Below are positions 21,867-29,477 of a stretch of DNA of 29,477 bases, piece by piece. The stretch lies in contig JBGVKY010000011.1 of NCBI GenBank assembly GCA_045123995.1, positions 1 to 29,477 on the forward strand, read 5' to 3'. Below the pieces are notes generated by a model. That model was given only the letters and a program-made list of their open reading frames with translations. It was not told the DNA's origin and made no database searches. Positions within the stretch are counted from its first letter, which is position 1. Every line of letters begins with the position of its first letter. This DNA comes from HGM11501 sp045123995. GTDB taxonomy: Bacteria > Bacillota > Clostridia > CAKSNL01 > HGM11501. A program made the translations under genes and the position numbers.

Positions 21867-23399
21867 ATGGATATTTTTGCATTTGTGTTTTATTTTGTGG
21901 CAATGCTCGGCATTGGAATTTTCTTTTTCTTTAAGTCAAAGAATGTTACTGAAAAGGATTATTTCTTAGGCGGACGTGCAATGGGACCCTGGGTTACAGC
22001 CATGAGTGCCCAGGCTTCCGATATGAGTGCATGGCTTTTAATGGGACTTCCGGGAAGCATTCTTGCTTTCGGCTTCGGTCAGGCGTGGATTGGTATCGGT
22101 CTTGCAATCGGTACTGCAGCTAACTGGATTCTTGTTGCAAAAAGACTTCGTAAGTTTTCAAAAGCATCAGGGGATGCTATTACACTTCCCCAGTATCTTT
22201 CAAACAGATTTGCAACAAAAGACCATACAGTAAGTATCATTTGTGCAGTAGTATTCCTTGTTTGCTTCACAATTTATGTAGCATCAGCTTTCGTTGCAGG
22301 GGCAGGCGTGTTCACTACTTTAGTTCCTTCCCTTTCAACATCAACTGCCATGATTATTTTTGCGGCGATTGTGGTTATTTACACATTTCTTGGAGGCTTT
22401 AATGCAGTTTGCTGGACAGACTTCTTCCAGGGGCTTCTTATGCTCGGTGCTCTTTTGATTGTTCCCATTGTAGTAGGCTTCACAAGAGATCTTGATCCTG
22501 CAGCCCTTGCTACGGTTTATACAGGTCCTAATGGTGAAGAATTCCAATTTGTTGCAAGTTTCGCCAATGCAAGCTGGAAGGATATTGTTTCAGGTCTTGG
22601 CTGGGGACTTGGTTACTTTGGTATGCCTCACATCATCGTAAGATTTATGGCAATCGAAAAACCTTCAATGGTAAAAAAATCTGCAACAGTTGCAATTATC
22701 TGGGTTGTTCTTTCACTTGGAGCAGCCATTGTTATCGCATATTTAGGCAGAATGTTTGTTTACTCAAACGGAGTTGACCTTTCTGAAAAACTTTTAAGAG
22801 AAGGTGCACAGTCTTTGATTTTTGTGGAACTGGCACGAGATGTATTTCCCGCATTTATTGCAGGTCTTTTACTTGCGGCAATCATTGCGGCTTCAATGTC
22901 AACAGCAGATTCGCAGCTCCTTGTTGCGGCATCTTCTTTCTCAAGCGACCTTTATAAGCCGATTATAAGAAAAAATGCTTCAAATAAGGAAATGCTCTGG
23001 GTAAGCCGTTTAATCGTTATGGTGATTGCGGTTATTGCATTCTTTATTGCAAGCAGTAAAGGAAAGGCAGCTCAGGCTATCATGGACCTTGTATCAAACG
23101 CATGGGGTATTTTCGGTGCGGCGTTCGGACCTGTAGTGCTTTTATCCCTTTTCTGGAAGAGATTTACATATAAGGGTGCGGTTGCAGGTATAATTGTAGG
23201 TGCACTGGTTGATATGGTTTGGTTATGGCTCCCGATTTCGGGGGCAACACTTACCGCAATAACAGGTGTTTACGAGCTTGTTCCCGGATTTATACTGGGC
23301 GGTATTGCCGCAGTTTTAGTTACACTTATTGATAAAGCTCCTTCGGCAGAAGTTAAAGCGATTTTTGAAAAAGCAACAGACAACAGCATTGACGACTGA
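21867..23399 (+). CDS. putP: Sodium/solute symporter, PutP-like (SSS family)
   Basis: 510 aa with 12-13 hydrophobic helices, the size of sodium/proline symporters. Family signatures include KDYFLGGRAMGPWVTAMSAQASDMSAWLLMG near the N-terminus (~32-62), WILVAKRLRKFSK...TLPQYLSNRF (~86-115), TFLGGFNAVCWTDFFQGLLM, and AGLLLAAIIAASMSTADSQLL with the sodium-site Ser/Thr residues. The best match is sodium/proline symport, but related members carry pantothenate or sugars, so the symbol is tentative. It is transcribed from its own promoter and followed by a terminator. The start has AAAAGGGGAT upstream. Confidence 0.88.
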   Translation: MDIFAFVFYFVAMLGIGIFFFFKSKNVTEKDYFLGGRAMGPWVTAMSAQASDMSAWLLMGLPGSILAFGFGQAWIGIGLAIGTAANWILVAKRLRKFSKASGDAITLPQYLSNRFATKDHTVSIICAVVFLVCFTIYVASAFVAGAGVFTTLVPSLSTSTAMIIFAAIVVIYTFLGGFNAVCWTDFFQGLLMLGALLIVPIVVGFTRDLDPAALATVYTGPNGEEFQFVASFANASWKDIVSGLGWGLGYFGMPHIIVRFMAIEKPSMVKKSATVAIIWVVLSLGAAIVIAYLGRMFVYSNGVDLSEKLLREGAQSLIFVELARDVFPAFIAGLLLAAIIAASMSTADSQLLVAASSFSSDLYKPIIRKNASNKEMLWVSRLIVMVIAVIAFFIASSKGKAAQAIMDLVSNAWGIFGAAFGPVVLLSLFWKRFTYKGAVAGIIVGALVDMVWLWLPISGATLTAITGVYELVPGFILGGIAAVLVTLIDKAPSAEVKAIFEKATDNSIDD

Positions 23400-23407
23400 T
23401 TACTTAA

Positions 23408-23446
23408 AAATGACAATTCTCATAATTGAGGATTGTCATTTTTTTG
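23408..23446 (+). terminator. Terminator of the symporter gene
   Basis: The stem AAATGACAAT / ATTGTCATTT (23408-23417 with 23432-23441) with an inner CTC/GAG helix is followed by a T-run to 23445 and more T beyond. Confidence 0.85.
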
Positions 23447-23461
23447 TTTTTGTGGTAGAAT
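23433..23461 (+). promoter_or_regulatory. Candidate promoter of the radical SAM operon, inside the terminator
   Basis: TTGTCA (23433-23438, in the right arm of the terminator stem) and TAGAAT (23456-23461) are separated by 17 bp of T/G-rich sequence. It would give a leader of about 115 nt. I see no further structure in the leader. Confidence 0.5.
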
Positions 23462-23582
23462 AGATTTAACGAAAGTTGAATTTTGCTAAAAGGAATTATA
23501 GAGTGTTGGGATATGAACATGAGGATATAGCTTTTGCTTAAAATTTACAATAAATAAAAGGTTTCAGAAACGGAGACAGAAT

Positions 23583-25412
23583 ATGAACATAGATAAAATA
23601 TTAAAAAGAGTGCAAAAACCCGGACGGTATACGGGCGGCGAATTTAATAGTGTTAAGAAAAATCCAGAGGATGTAAAAATCCGTTACGCCTTTTGCTTTC
23701 CCGATTCCTATGAAATAGGCATGAGCCATCTGGGAATGAAAATACTTTATCATCTTTTGAATGAAAGAGAAGATACTTTCTGCGAAAGGGTGTTTGCTCC
23801 CTGGCCCGACATGGAAGAGGAGATGAAAAAAGAGGGCATTCCTCTTTTCTCTTTAGAGACCAAGACTCCTGTTAAGGATTTTGATCTTGTGGGCTTTACC
23901 CTTCAGTACGAAATGTGCTATACAAACGTTGTGAATATGCTCCTTTTATCAGATATCCCTCTTTATTCAAAGGATAGAGGGGAAGATTGTCCTTTTATAT
24001 ATGCGGGAGGCTCCTGTACCTATAACGGAGAGCCTGTGGCAGACTTTTTTGACTTTTTTTCCATCGGCGAGGGGGAAGAGTCCACCAACATACTTATGGA
24101 TGAATATCTTAAATGGAAAGAATCGGGAGAAGACAGAAAGGGATTTTTAAAGAGAGTCGCAGCTCTGGACGGATTTTATGTGCCGTCATTTTATGATGTT
24201 ACCTATGACGAAGAGGGGAAAATAAAATCCTTTGAAAAGAACACTCCCGAAGCAAAAGACAAGGTGAGAAAATGCGTTATAGAAGACCTTGACGAGAGTT
24301 ATTATCCCGATAAAATAATCGTTCCCTATATAGATGTGGTTCATGACAGAATTATGCTTGAGATGTTTAGAGGCTGTATAAGAGGCTGCAGATTCTGCCA
24401 GGCAGGGATGATTTACAGACCCGTGAGAGAAAAAAGCACCGAAAAGCTTTTGGAGCAGGCAAAAAAGCTTATACGCTCCACCGGATACGAAGAAATGAGC
24501 CTTATGAGTTTATCTACCAGCGATTACCGCAACTTAGGATGCTTTACGGAAAAACTTCTTGAGATGACGGAAAAGGAAAAGGTCAGCCTTTCTTTGCCTT
24601 CGCTCCGAGTTGACAATTTCTCTCTGGATTTAATGAATAAGGTTCAGAAGGTAAGAAGGACAGGTCTTACCTTTGCTCCCGAGGCAGGAACTCAGAAAAT
24701 GAGAGATGTTATAAATAAAGGAGTAACGGAAGAAGACTTGTTACAAAGCGCATCTCTTGCTTTTACCGGGGGATGGACAAGCATAAAGCTCTATTTCATG
24801 ATTGGTCTTCCTTTTGAAGAAACTGAAGACTGTCTTGGGATAGCCGACCTTGCAAAAAAGGTTGTGGGCAAGTTCTTTGAGGTAAATAAAGAAAAAGGAA
24901 AACGCCCCTCGGTTACCATAAGCGTATCATCCTTTGTTCCCAAGCCTTTTACACCTTTCCAGTGGGCAAGACAGAACGAAAGAGATGAACTTATTAAAAA
25001 GCAGGAAGCCCTAAAGGGTGAAATAAATTCCAAGTTTATAAAATATAACTGGCACGAATCCACTTTAAGTGTTCTGGAGGGCGTTTTTGCAAGAGGAGAC
25101 AGACGACTTTCAAAGGTAATAGAACTGGCGGTTAAAAAAGGCTGTAAGTTTGACGGATGGGATGAATTTTTCCTGGCAGACAAGTGGGAAGAAGCCTTCC
25201 ATGAAGCAGGTCTTTCTCCTGAATTTTACAGAAGAGAAAGAACGTACGATGAAATTCTTCCCTGGGACAAGATTGATATAGGTGTAACCAAGGAATTTTT
25301 AATGAGAGAAAACGAAAATGCAAAGAAAGGCATTGTAACGCCTAATTGCAGGGAGAAATGTTCAGCCTGCGGAGCGTCATGTCTGGTAAAAGGCGGTGTA
25401 TGTCGTGAGTAG
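23583..25412 (+). CDS. TIGR03960-family radical SAM protein (B12-binding-type N-terminus)
   Basis: 609 aa. The N-terminal ~240 residues follow the TIGR03960 pattern (VQKPGRYTGGEFN...FCFPDSYEIGMSHLGMKILYHLLN) and form a cobalamin-binding-like fold. The radical SAM centre is CIRGCRFCQAG (Cys ~265, 269, 272). Then come the barrel strands EEMSLMSLSTSDY, VSLSLPSLRVDNF, GLTFAPEAGT and KLYFMIGLP. The C-terminus has an extra cysteine cluster (CREKCSACGASC). Members pair with a DUF2344 protein, encoded here right behind with an 8-nt overlap. The reaction is not known to me. Confidence 0.93.
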   Translation: MNIDKILKRVQKPGRYTGGEFNSVKKNPEDVKIRYAFCFPDSYEIGMSHLGMKILYHLLNEREDTFCERVFAPWPDMEEEMKKEGIPLFSLETKTPVKDFDLVGFTLQYEMCYTNVVNMLLLSDIPLYSKDRGEDCPFIYAGGSCTYNGEPVADFFDFFSIGEGEESTNILMDEYLKWKESGEDRKGFLKRVAALDGFYVPSFYDVTYDEEGKIKSFEKNTPEAKDKVRKCVIEDLDESYYPDKIIVPYIDVVHDRIMLEMFRGCIRGCRFCQAGMIYRPVREKSTEKLLEQAKKLIRSTGYEEMSLMSLSTSDYRNLGCFTEKLLEMTEKEKVSLSLPSLRVDNFSLDLMNKVQKVRRTGLTFAPEAGTQKMRDVINKGVTEEDLLQSASLAFTGGWTSIKLYFMIGLPFEETEDCLGIADLAKKVVGKFFEVNKEKGKRPSVTISVSSFVPKPFTPFQWARQNERDELIKKQEALKGEINSKFIKYNWHESTLSVLEGVFARGDRRLSKVIELAVKKGCKFDGWDEFFLADKWEEAFHEAGLSPEFYRRERTYDEILPWDKIDIGVTKEFLMRENENAKKGIVTPNCREKCSACGASCLVKGGVCRE

Positions 25413-26043
25413 AATGTGGTTAAGATACGAAAAAGGCGAAGAGGCTAAGTTTATCTCCCACCTTGATTTTTTAAGAGCTATAACAAGAACCTTAAGAAGA
25501 GCCGAAATTCCCGTAAAATTTTCCGAGGGCTTTAATCCTCATCCACGTCTTTCCTTTGCACTTCCTCTGCCTCTTGGCACTACCAGTATAACGGAGCTTA
25601 TGGAAATGGAAACGGATCTGGAAATTGACCCAAAAGAGCTTATAGAAAGATTAAACTGTGCAGTTCCTTACGGAATTAAGTTTATAGAGTGCGGAATTTC
25701 TCCCGATAAAAACAAATTCAAGGAAATTTACGCATCCAAGTATAAAATAATAATGAAAAACTCCCTTGCGGATAAGGATATTGTAGATTTTATGAAGCTT
25801 GAAGAAATCATAGCGATTAAAAAGACCAAAAGCTCCGAAGGAGAGGTAAATGTAAAGGAAGACATAAAAGGGATAAAAAAAGAGGGCGAAGACATTATCC
25901 TGACACTTGCGGCGGGAAACAACGGATACTTGAAGCCCGAAGTGGCGTTATCTGCCATGGAGAAATATATAGACAGATTTTCCCTTGGAGATTACGAATG
26001 TGTAAGAATCGGAATCCTTGATAAGGACTTAAGATATATATAA
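25405..26043 (+). CDS. DUF2344/TIGR03936-family protein, partner of the radical SAM protein
   Basis: About 212 aa from the GTG at 25405, which overlaps the preceding stop (GTGAGTAG) and has AAGGCGG 8 nt upstream. A GTG at 25396 or an ATG at 25414 are alternatives. The family motif is visible at the N-terminus: LRYEKGEEAKFISHLDFLRAITRTLRRAEIPVKFSEGFNPHPRLSFALPLPLG. The C-terminal part is less conserved and ends IGILDKDLRYI. It is coupled to the TIGR03960 gene, so the two probably act in one modification step. In other Firmicutes the pair is often followed by ribosomal or RNase G genes; here ligA follows. Confidence 0.9.
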   Translation: MSRMWLRYEKGEEAKFISHLDFLRAITRTLRRAEIPVKFSEGFNPHPRLSFALPLPLGTTSITELMEMETDLEIDPKELIERLNCAVPYGIKFIECGISPDKNKFKEIYASKYKIIMKNSLADKDIVDFMKLEEIIAIKKTKSSEGEVNVKEDIKGIKKEGEDIILTLAAGNNGYLKPEVALSAMEKYIDRFSLGDYECVRIGILDKDLRYI

Positions 26044-26049
26044 ATATAT

Positions 26050-26081
26050 ACATATTTACACATTTATAAACGTAAATATGT
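26050..26081. promoter_or_regulatory. Inverted repeat directly upstream of the ligA ribosome binding site
   Basis: ACATATTTAC (26050-26059) and GTAAATATGT (26072-26081) are a perfect 10-bp inverted repeat with a 12-nt loop, ending right at GGGAGG of ligA. It could be an RNA hairpin that affects translation or mRNA processing, or an operator. AT-rich composition makes chance a real alternative. Confidence 0.5.
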
Positions 26082-26094
26082 GGGAGGATGAAAT

Positions 26095-28059
26095 ATGAAT
26101 ATATCAGAGCTTAGAGAAAAGCTTAATCATTTGAGCTATATGTATTATGTAATGGATAATCCTGAGGTTACCGACTACGAATACGATATGCTTATGAGAC
26201 AGCTTATAAAAATGGAAGAAGAAAAAGGGGAGCCTATTCCTCCCGACTCACCCTCCCAGAGAGTAGGTGGGCAGGCGATAGATAGCTTCAGCAAAGTTAT
26301 TCACGAAGTTCCTCTCCAGAGTCTTACCGATGCTTTTTCCTACGAGGAGCTTTACGCCTTTGATGAGAGGGTTAAAGGAGAATGCCCCTATGCCACTTAC
26401 GACGTGGAAACAAAAATCGACGGGCTTTCTGTGGCACTCACCTATAAGGATGGATATTTTGTAAAGGGAGCAACCCGTGGTGACGGAGAAGTGGGAGAAG
26501 ATGTGACGGAAAACTTAAAAACCATTGGATCTGTTCCACTTAAGTTAAACGAGCCTGTGGATATAATCGTAAGAGGCGAAGTTTATATGCCTACAAAAAA
26601 CTTCCTTTCATTAAATGAAAAGAGAGAGGAAGAGGGCGAACCGCTTTTTAAAAATCCCAGAAATGCGGCGGCAGGGTCTCTTCGACAGCTAGACCCTAAA
26701 ATTGCAGCAAAGCGCGGTCTTGATATTTTAATTTTCAATGTGCAGAAGATGGAGGGCAAAACCTTTAAGACTCACACGGAATCTCTTTTATATTTGGAAA
26801 GCCTTGGTTTTAAAATGGTACCCGTCAGGGAAAAGTGCAACACCATGGATGAGGCTATAAAGATAATCGAAAAAATAGGCAGCGGCGGATATAACTTAAA
26901 GTTTGAAATTGACGGAGCGGTTATAAAGGTTGACGACCTTGAAGAGCGAGAGCTTTTGGGGTCAACGGCAAAGGCTCCCAGATGGGCGGTTGCGTATAAG
27001 TACCCCCCGGAGCAGAAAGAGACAAAGCTCTTGGATATTGAAATAAAGGTAGGACGAACGGGAGTTTTAACACCCAATGCAGTGCTGGAGCCTGTTTTTA
27101 TAGGCGGAACCACCGTGAGTCGTGCAACACTTCATAACCTTGATTTCATAAAGCAGAAGGAACTTTTGATAGGAGACAGAGTAATCATACAAAAAGCAGG
27201 AGAAATAATTCCCGAGGTGGTTTCTTCCGTAAAAGAAAAAAGAGACGGAACTGAAAAGGGATTTATGATGCCCGAGACCTGTCCTGTATGCGGGGCAAAA
27301 GTAGTCAGACAGGAGGGTGAAGCAGCCTACCGATGCTCAGGCTTTGAGTGCGGAGCACAGATGCAGAGAAATATTGAGCATTTTGTATCAAGGGATGCCA
27401 TGAATATCGAGGGCTTGGGCCCTGCCATAATAAGTCAGCTCATTGAAAGAGGACTTATAAAAAGTGTGGCAGACCTTTACTATCTTAAAAAAGAAGATGT
27501 TAAAGAGCTTGATAAAATGGGTGAAAAATCTGCAGAAAACTTAGAAGATGCCATAGAAAAATCAAAGGAAAGAGATCTTTCTAATTTAATCTACGCCCTT
27601 GGTATACGTCAGGTAGGAGCATCTGCCGGAAAGAGTCTGGCAAAGCACTTTAAAACCCTTGATGCCTTTATGAGTGCCAGGGAAGAGGAACTTTCAGCTA
27701 TAAATGATATAGGGCCAATCACCGCTAAAAATATAATTTCCTATATGGATGAAAGTCAGAACATTGAAAATATTGAAAGGCTCAAAATGGCGGGAGTCAA
27801 TGTGGAAAGCCTTGAAGAAGAGTCCGGGGATGACCGTTTTTCCGGTAAAACCTTCGTTCTTACGGGAACACTTCCTACCTATACGAGAGATGAGGCATCA
27901 GTGATAATAGAAAGACTGGGAGGCAAAGTTTCAGGTTCCGTATCCAAAAAAACAAGCTACGTCTTATACGGTGAGGAAGCAGGAAGCAAGCTTACCAAGG
28001 CAAAAGAGCTGGGAATAACCCTGATTACCGAAGAAGAATTCAATGAAATGATAAAATAA
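26095..28059 (+). CDS. ligA: NAD-dependent DNA ligase LigA
   Basis: 654 aa, typical length. Domains in order: Ia (LSYMYYVMDNPEVTDYEYDMLM, NMN-binding), adenylation domain with catalytic Lys ~107 in ETKIDGLSVAL, OB-fold (KVGRTGVLTPNAVLEPV), and a four-Cys zinc finger (CPVC...CSGFEC, ~400-425). Helix-hairpin-helix repeats (NIEGLGPAIISQLIERG, ALGIRQVGASAGKSLA, INDIGPITAKNIISYM) follow, then a C-terminal BRCT domain (FSGKTFVLTGTLPTYTRDEASVIIERLGGKVSGSVSKKTSYV). It joins nicks using NAD+ during replication and repair, and is normally essential. The start follows GGGAGG 7 nt upstream. No sign of damage. Confidence 0.98.
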   Translation: MNISELREKLNHLSYMYYVMDNPEVTDYEYDMLMRQLIKMEEEKGEPIPPDSPSQRVGGQAIDSFSKVIHEVPLQSLTDAFSYEELYAFDERVKGECPYATYDVETKIDGLSVALTYKDGYFVKGATRGDGEVGEDVTENLKTIGSVPLKLNEPVDIIVRGEVYMPTKNFLSLNEKREEEGEPLFKNPRNAAAGSLRQLDPKIAAKRGLDILIFNVQKMEGKTFKTHTESLLYLESLGFKMVPVREKCNTMDEAIKIIEKIGSGGYNLKFEIDGAVIKVDDLEERELLGSTAKAPRWAVAYKYPPEQKETKLLDIEIKVGRTGVLTPNAVLEPVFIGGTTVSRATLHNLDFIKQKELLIGDRVIIQKAGEIIPEVVSSVKEKRDGTEKGFMMPETCPVCGAKVVRQEGEAAYRCSGFECGAQMQRNIEHFVSRDAMNIEGLGPAIISQLIERGLIKSVADLYYLKKEDVKELDKMGEKSAENLEDAIEKSKERDLSNLIYALGIRQVGASAGKSLAKHFKTLDAFMSAREEELSAINDIGPITAKNIISYMDESQNIENIERLKMAGVNVESLEEESGDDRFSGKTFVLTGTLPTYTRDEASVIIERLGGKVSGSVSKKTSYVLYGEEAGSKLTKAKELGITLITEEEFNEMIK

Positions 28060-28061
28060 AT

Positions 28062-28088
28062 AAAAAAACCGCCGTTGGCGGTTTTTTT
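28062..28088. terminator. Bidirectional terminator between ligA and the eight-helix membrane protein gene
   Basis: The stem AAAAAACCGCC / GGCGGTTTTTT (28063-28073 with 28077-28087) has a GTT loop, with A-runs before and T-runs after. It serves ligA and the convergent gene at 28098. Confidence 0.92.
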
Positions 28089-28097
28089 ATTTATAAA

Positions 28098-29033
28098 TTA
28101 TTCGGATACGATTTCCTTGGGATTTTCTCCCTTCAAGGCTTTTCTCTTATTAAAATACCTTCCCAAAAGGACACCTGCGGTTATGAAGAGTACTTCTAAA
28201 ATATATGCCACGATGAACGAAAGAAGCAAATATCTATCTTCCGTAATATAGCATATTCCTTCAAGAAAGGCAAAATATCCTCCGTTTACCGCAAGAAGCT
28301 TCCATGACTTGAAAATATACCATAAAAATACTCCCAATGCATCCCACAGAAGAACAACAGGTAATGTGATTTTTAAGTTTGTGCGAAAGCTCTTAAATCC
28401 TGCATATATGTACCATAGCGAAACCGGGAGCATAGATATAATCCAGCCTAAACGCACCCCTTCTTTGGAAAGATATCCCATCGGTGCTCTTTTAGACAAT
28501 ATTACAAACAGACCTCTTACCATGCATGATATAATAAAAGCAATTATAATACCGCAAAATTTCGAAAGGTATATAGAATACTTACCCTCGGTTTTTCCGG
28601 CCTTAATTCTTCCTGTGTATATGCCCAATATTATAATAGCCATCTCCACAAAAAAGCCTATTATCCCTGAAAGATAAGGGTTTTTCGTAAATCCGAGTAT
28701 GTTATTAATATATGCAGGAAACCAACTGTATCCTCCACTTAAATAAGTCAAATACGGATTTATAAAAATGCTTGCCGAAAAAACAGCAACTGTCCATATA
28801 AAAAACACAAGTAACAGTTTTTTAATGCTTACTTCATAAAACTTTTTTCCGGCAAAAAAGTATAAAAGACACATAGCAATAATGCCTGTTGAATGACAAA
28901 TATCAATAACTTTATTCCCAATGGCTCCTTCCAATGAATTAAATCCGCTTGCATATAATACAACCGCCGCTGCTACTGCTGTAAATATAAAAGCAAGCAT
29001 TGCTAAAAATCGCGAGATAATAAGCTTTTTCAT
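28098..29033 (-). CDS. Polytopic membrane protein, eight predicted helices
   Basis: 311 aa with about eight transmembrane helices: ~7-32, 40-62, 72-94, 120-143, 155-178, 195-213, 222-242 and 269-292. It ends in a charged tail (FNKRKALKGENPKEIVSE). The start follows AAAAGGAGG, 22 bp after the stop of the peptidoglycan-binding protein gene. I recognise no family; the repeated aromatic-rich helices do not resemble a transporter I know. Its position behind a wall-binding protein parallels the small membrane protein at 501-893. It may be an immunity or anchoring partner. This is inference from gene order. Confidence 0.8.
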   Translation of the reverse strand: MKKLIISRFLAMLAFIFTAVAAAVVLYASGFNSLEGAIGNKVIDICHSTGIIAMCLLYFFAGKKFYEVSIKKLLLVFFIWTVAVFSASIFINPYLTYLSGGYSWFPAYINNILGFTKNPYLSGIIGFFVEMAIIILGIYTGRIKAGKTEGKYSIYLSKFCGIIIAFIISCMVRGLFVILSKRAPMGYLSKEGVRLGWIISMLPVSLWYIYAGFKSFRTNLKITLPVVLLWDALGVFLWYIFKSWKLLAVNGGYFAFLEGICYITEDRYLLLSFIVAYILEVLFITAGVLLGRYFNKRKALKGENPKEIVSE

Positions 29034-29055
29034 TTTTTTAATATCCTCCTTTTAA

Positions 29056-29477
29056 TTATCGACCGTTCTCATAACCCGGAATATCATGAAAGTCATTTAT
29101 ACCATCATGGTCATGATTAGTAACCAAATCTCCTTCTTCCGCTTCCTCAAGCTCTCCTCTGTTCGTCATATCCGTACCCTGTGCTACTCCTTGCGGATAC
29201 AAAAAAATTGTTCCTAATAGAGGTTTCCACAAACGCTCCCATGCACTTAAACTTTCTTCATGTTCCTTTTCTTTTCTATTTTTCTCTTCTTGCCTTTCGT
29301 TGTATATTTCTAGGTTAAAGGGGTAGCTATACGGGAGGTTAAAGGGTGTTGCATTTTTTCCTTTTCTTGAAATGGAATAATCCTCGGCAAAGCCCATTTC
29401 TTCCTTTGTTGCATCATCTAAAATTCCTGTTACGGTAAGACCTCTGTCTTCCTGAAATTGTTTAATGCCCTCTTCGG
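29056..29477 (-). CDS. Peptidoglycan-binding-domain protein, N-terminus beyond window
   Basis: The visible 140 codons begin outside the window. The first ~30 residues read EEGIKQFQEDRGLTVTGILDDATKEEM, the end of a PG_binding_1 domain, in frame with the long ORF starting at ATG 29397 (an internal Met). A charged, Lys/Glu-rich region follows (NERQEEKNRKEKEHEESL), then LSAWERLWKPLLGTIFLYPQG and an acidic, His-rich end (HDHDGINDFHDIPG). No NCD motif or other enzyme domain is seen downstream. It thus lacks the catalytic part of the 463-aa protein, either by nature or through truncation. It lies 22 bp before a membrane protein gene. Function unknown; an effector or scaffold with wall-binding ability is possible. 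Confidence 0.75.
   Translation of the reverse strand, partial: EEGIKQFQEDRGLTVTGILDDATKEEMGFAEDYSISRKGKNATPFNLPYSYPFNLEIYNERQEEKNRKEKEHEESLSAWERLWKPLLGTIFLYPQGVAQGTDMTNRGELEEAEEGDLVTNHDHDGINDFHDIPGYENGR

Noticed and set aside
24791..25183. 130-aa minus-strand reading frame
   Set aside because: It is a shadow of the radical SAM gene, with Ser/Phe-rich antisense composition and no start signal.
1..29477. CRISPR array, insertion sequence, rRNA genes or phage integrase
   Set aside because: No regularly spaced repeats, transposase, integrase or rRNA-like stretches were seen on either strand.

Overview
The window looks like a low-GC, Gram-positive, anaerobic gut-type Clostridia chromosome. Shine-Dalgarno sites are strong (AGGAGG-like), many promoters are near-consensus TTGACA-17-TATAAT, and rho-independent terminators are common. 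It carries a SpoIVFB-type sporulation protease, a His-less HPr-like protein and the TIGR03960/DUF2344 gene pair. I cannot name the species from sequence alone.

Layout. (1) Positions 1-2420, minus strand: an accessory cassette. It has a leader with a stable hairpin, then a 463-aa protein with a peptidoglycan-binding domain and a C-terminal His...Cys domain resembling permuted NlpC/P60 or LRAT-like enzymes. A coupled 130-aa four-helix membrane protein follows. After it come a broken second copy of the enzyme C-terminus and the start of another membrane protein. This is the arrangement of a polymorphic effector/immunity locus with an orphan cassette. (2) 2480-19630: a carbohydrate or glycoside utilisation region with three divergent regulator units. 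LacI-type regulator | (alpha/alpha)6 protein plus class-III aminotransferase; DeoR-type regulator | glycerol-1-phosphate-dehydrogenase-like enzyme, three FAD oxidoreductases and a TIM-barrel isomerase/epimerase; AraC-type regulator | GH35 beta-galactosidase, second TIM-barrel isomerase/epimerase, divergent RpiB-like isomerase and a protein of unknown family. No transporter and no secreted enzyme is visible here, so uptake must be encoded elsewhere. (3) 19635-28090: mostly core genes. HPr-like protein, a 64-aa membrane protein plus SpoIVFB-like M50 protease, TetR-type regulator, PutP-type sodium symporter, TIGR03960 radical SAM protein, DUF2344 protein and ligA. (4) 28098-29477, minus strand: a second peptidoglycan-binding-domain protein, cut by the window edge, followed by an eight-helix membrane protein. 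It resembles the cassette at the other end.

The two most interesting points are the repeated 'peptidoglycan-binding protein + membrane protein' modules at both ends, one with a degenerate catalytic remnant, and the FAD-oxidoreductase / TIM-barrel / G1PDH cluster. The latter looks like an oxidative sugar or glycoside pathway whose substrate I cannot determine. Functions are inferred from motifs and gene order read by eye; no database search was run.
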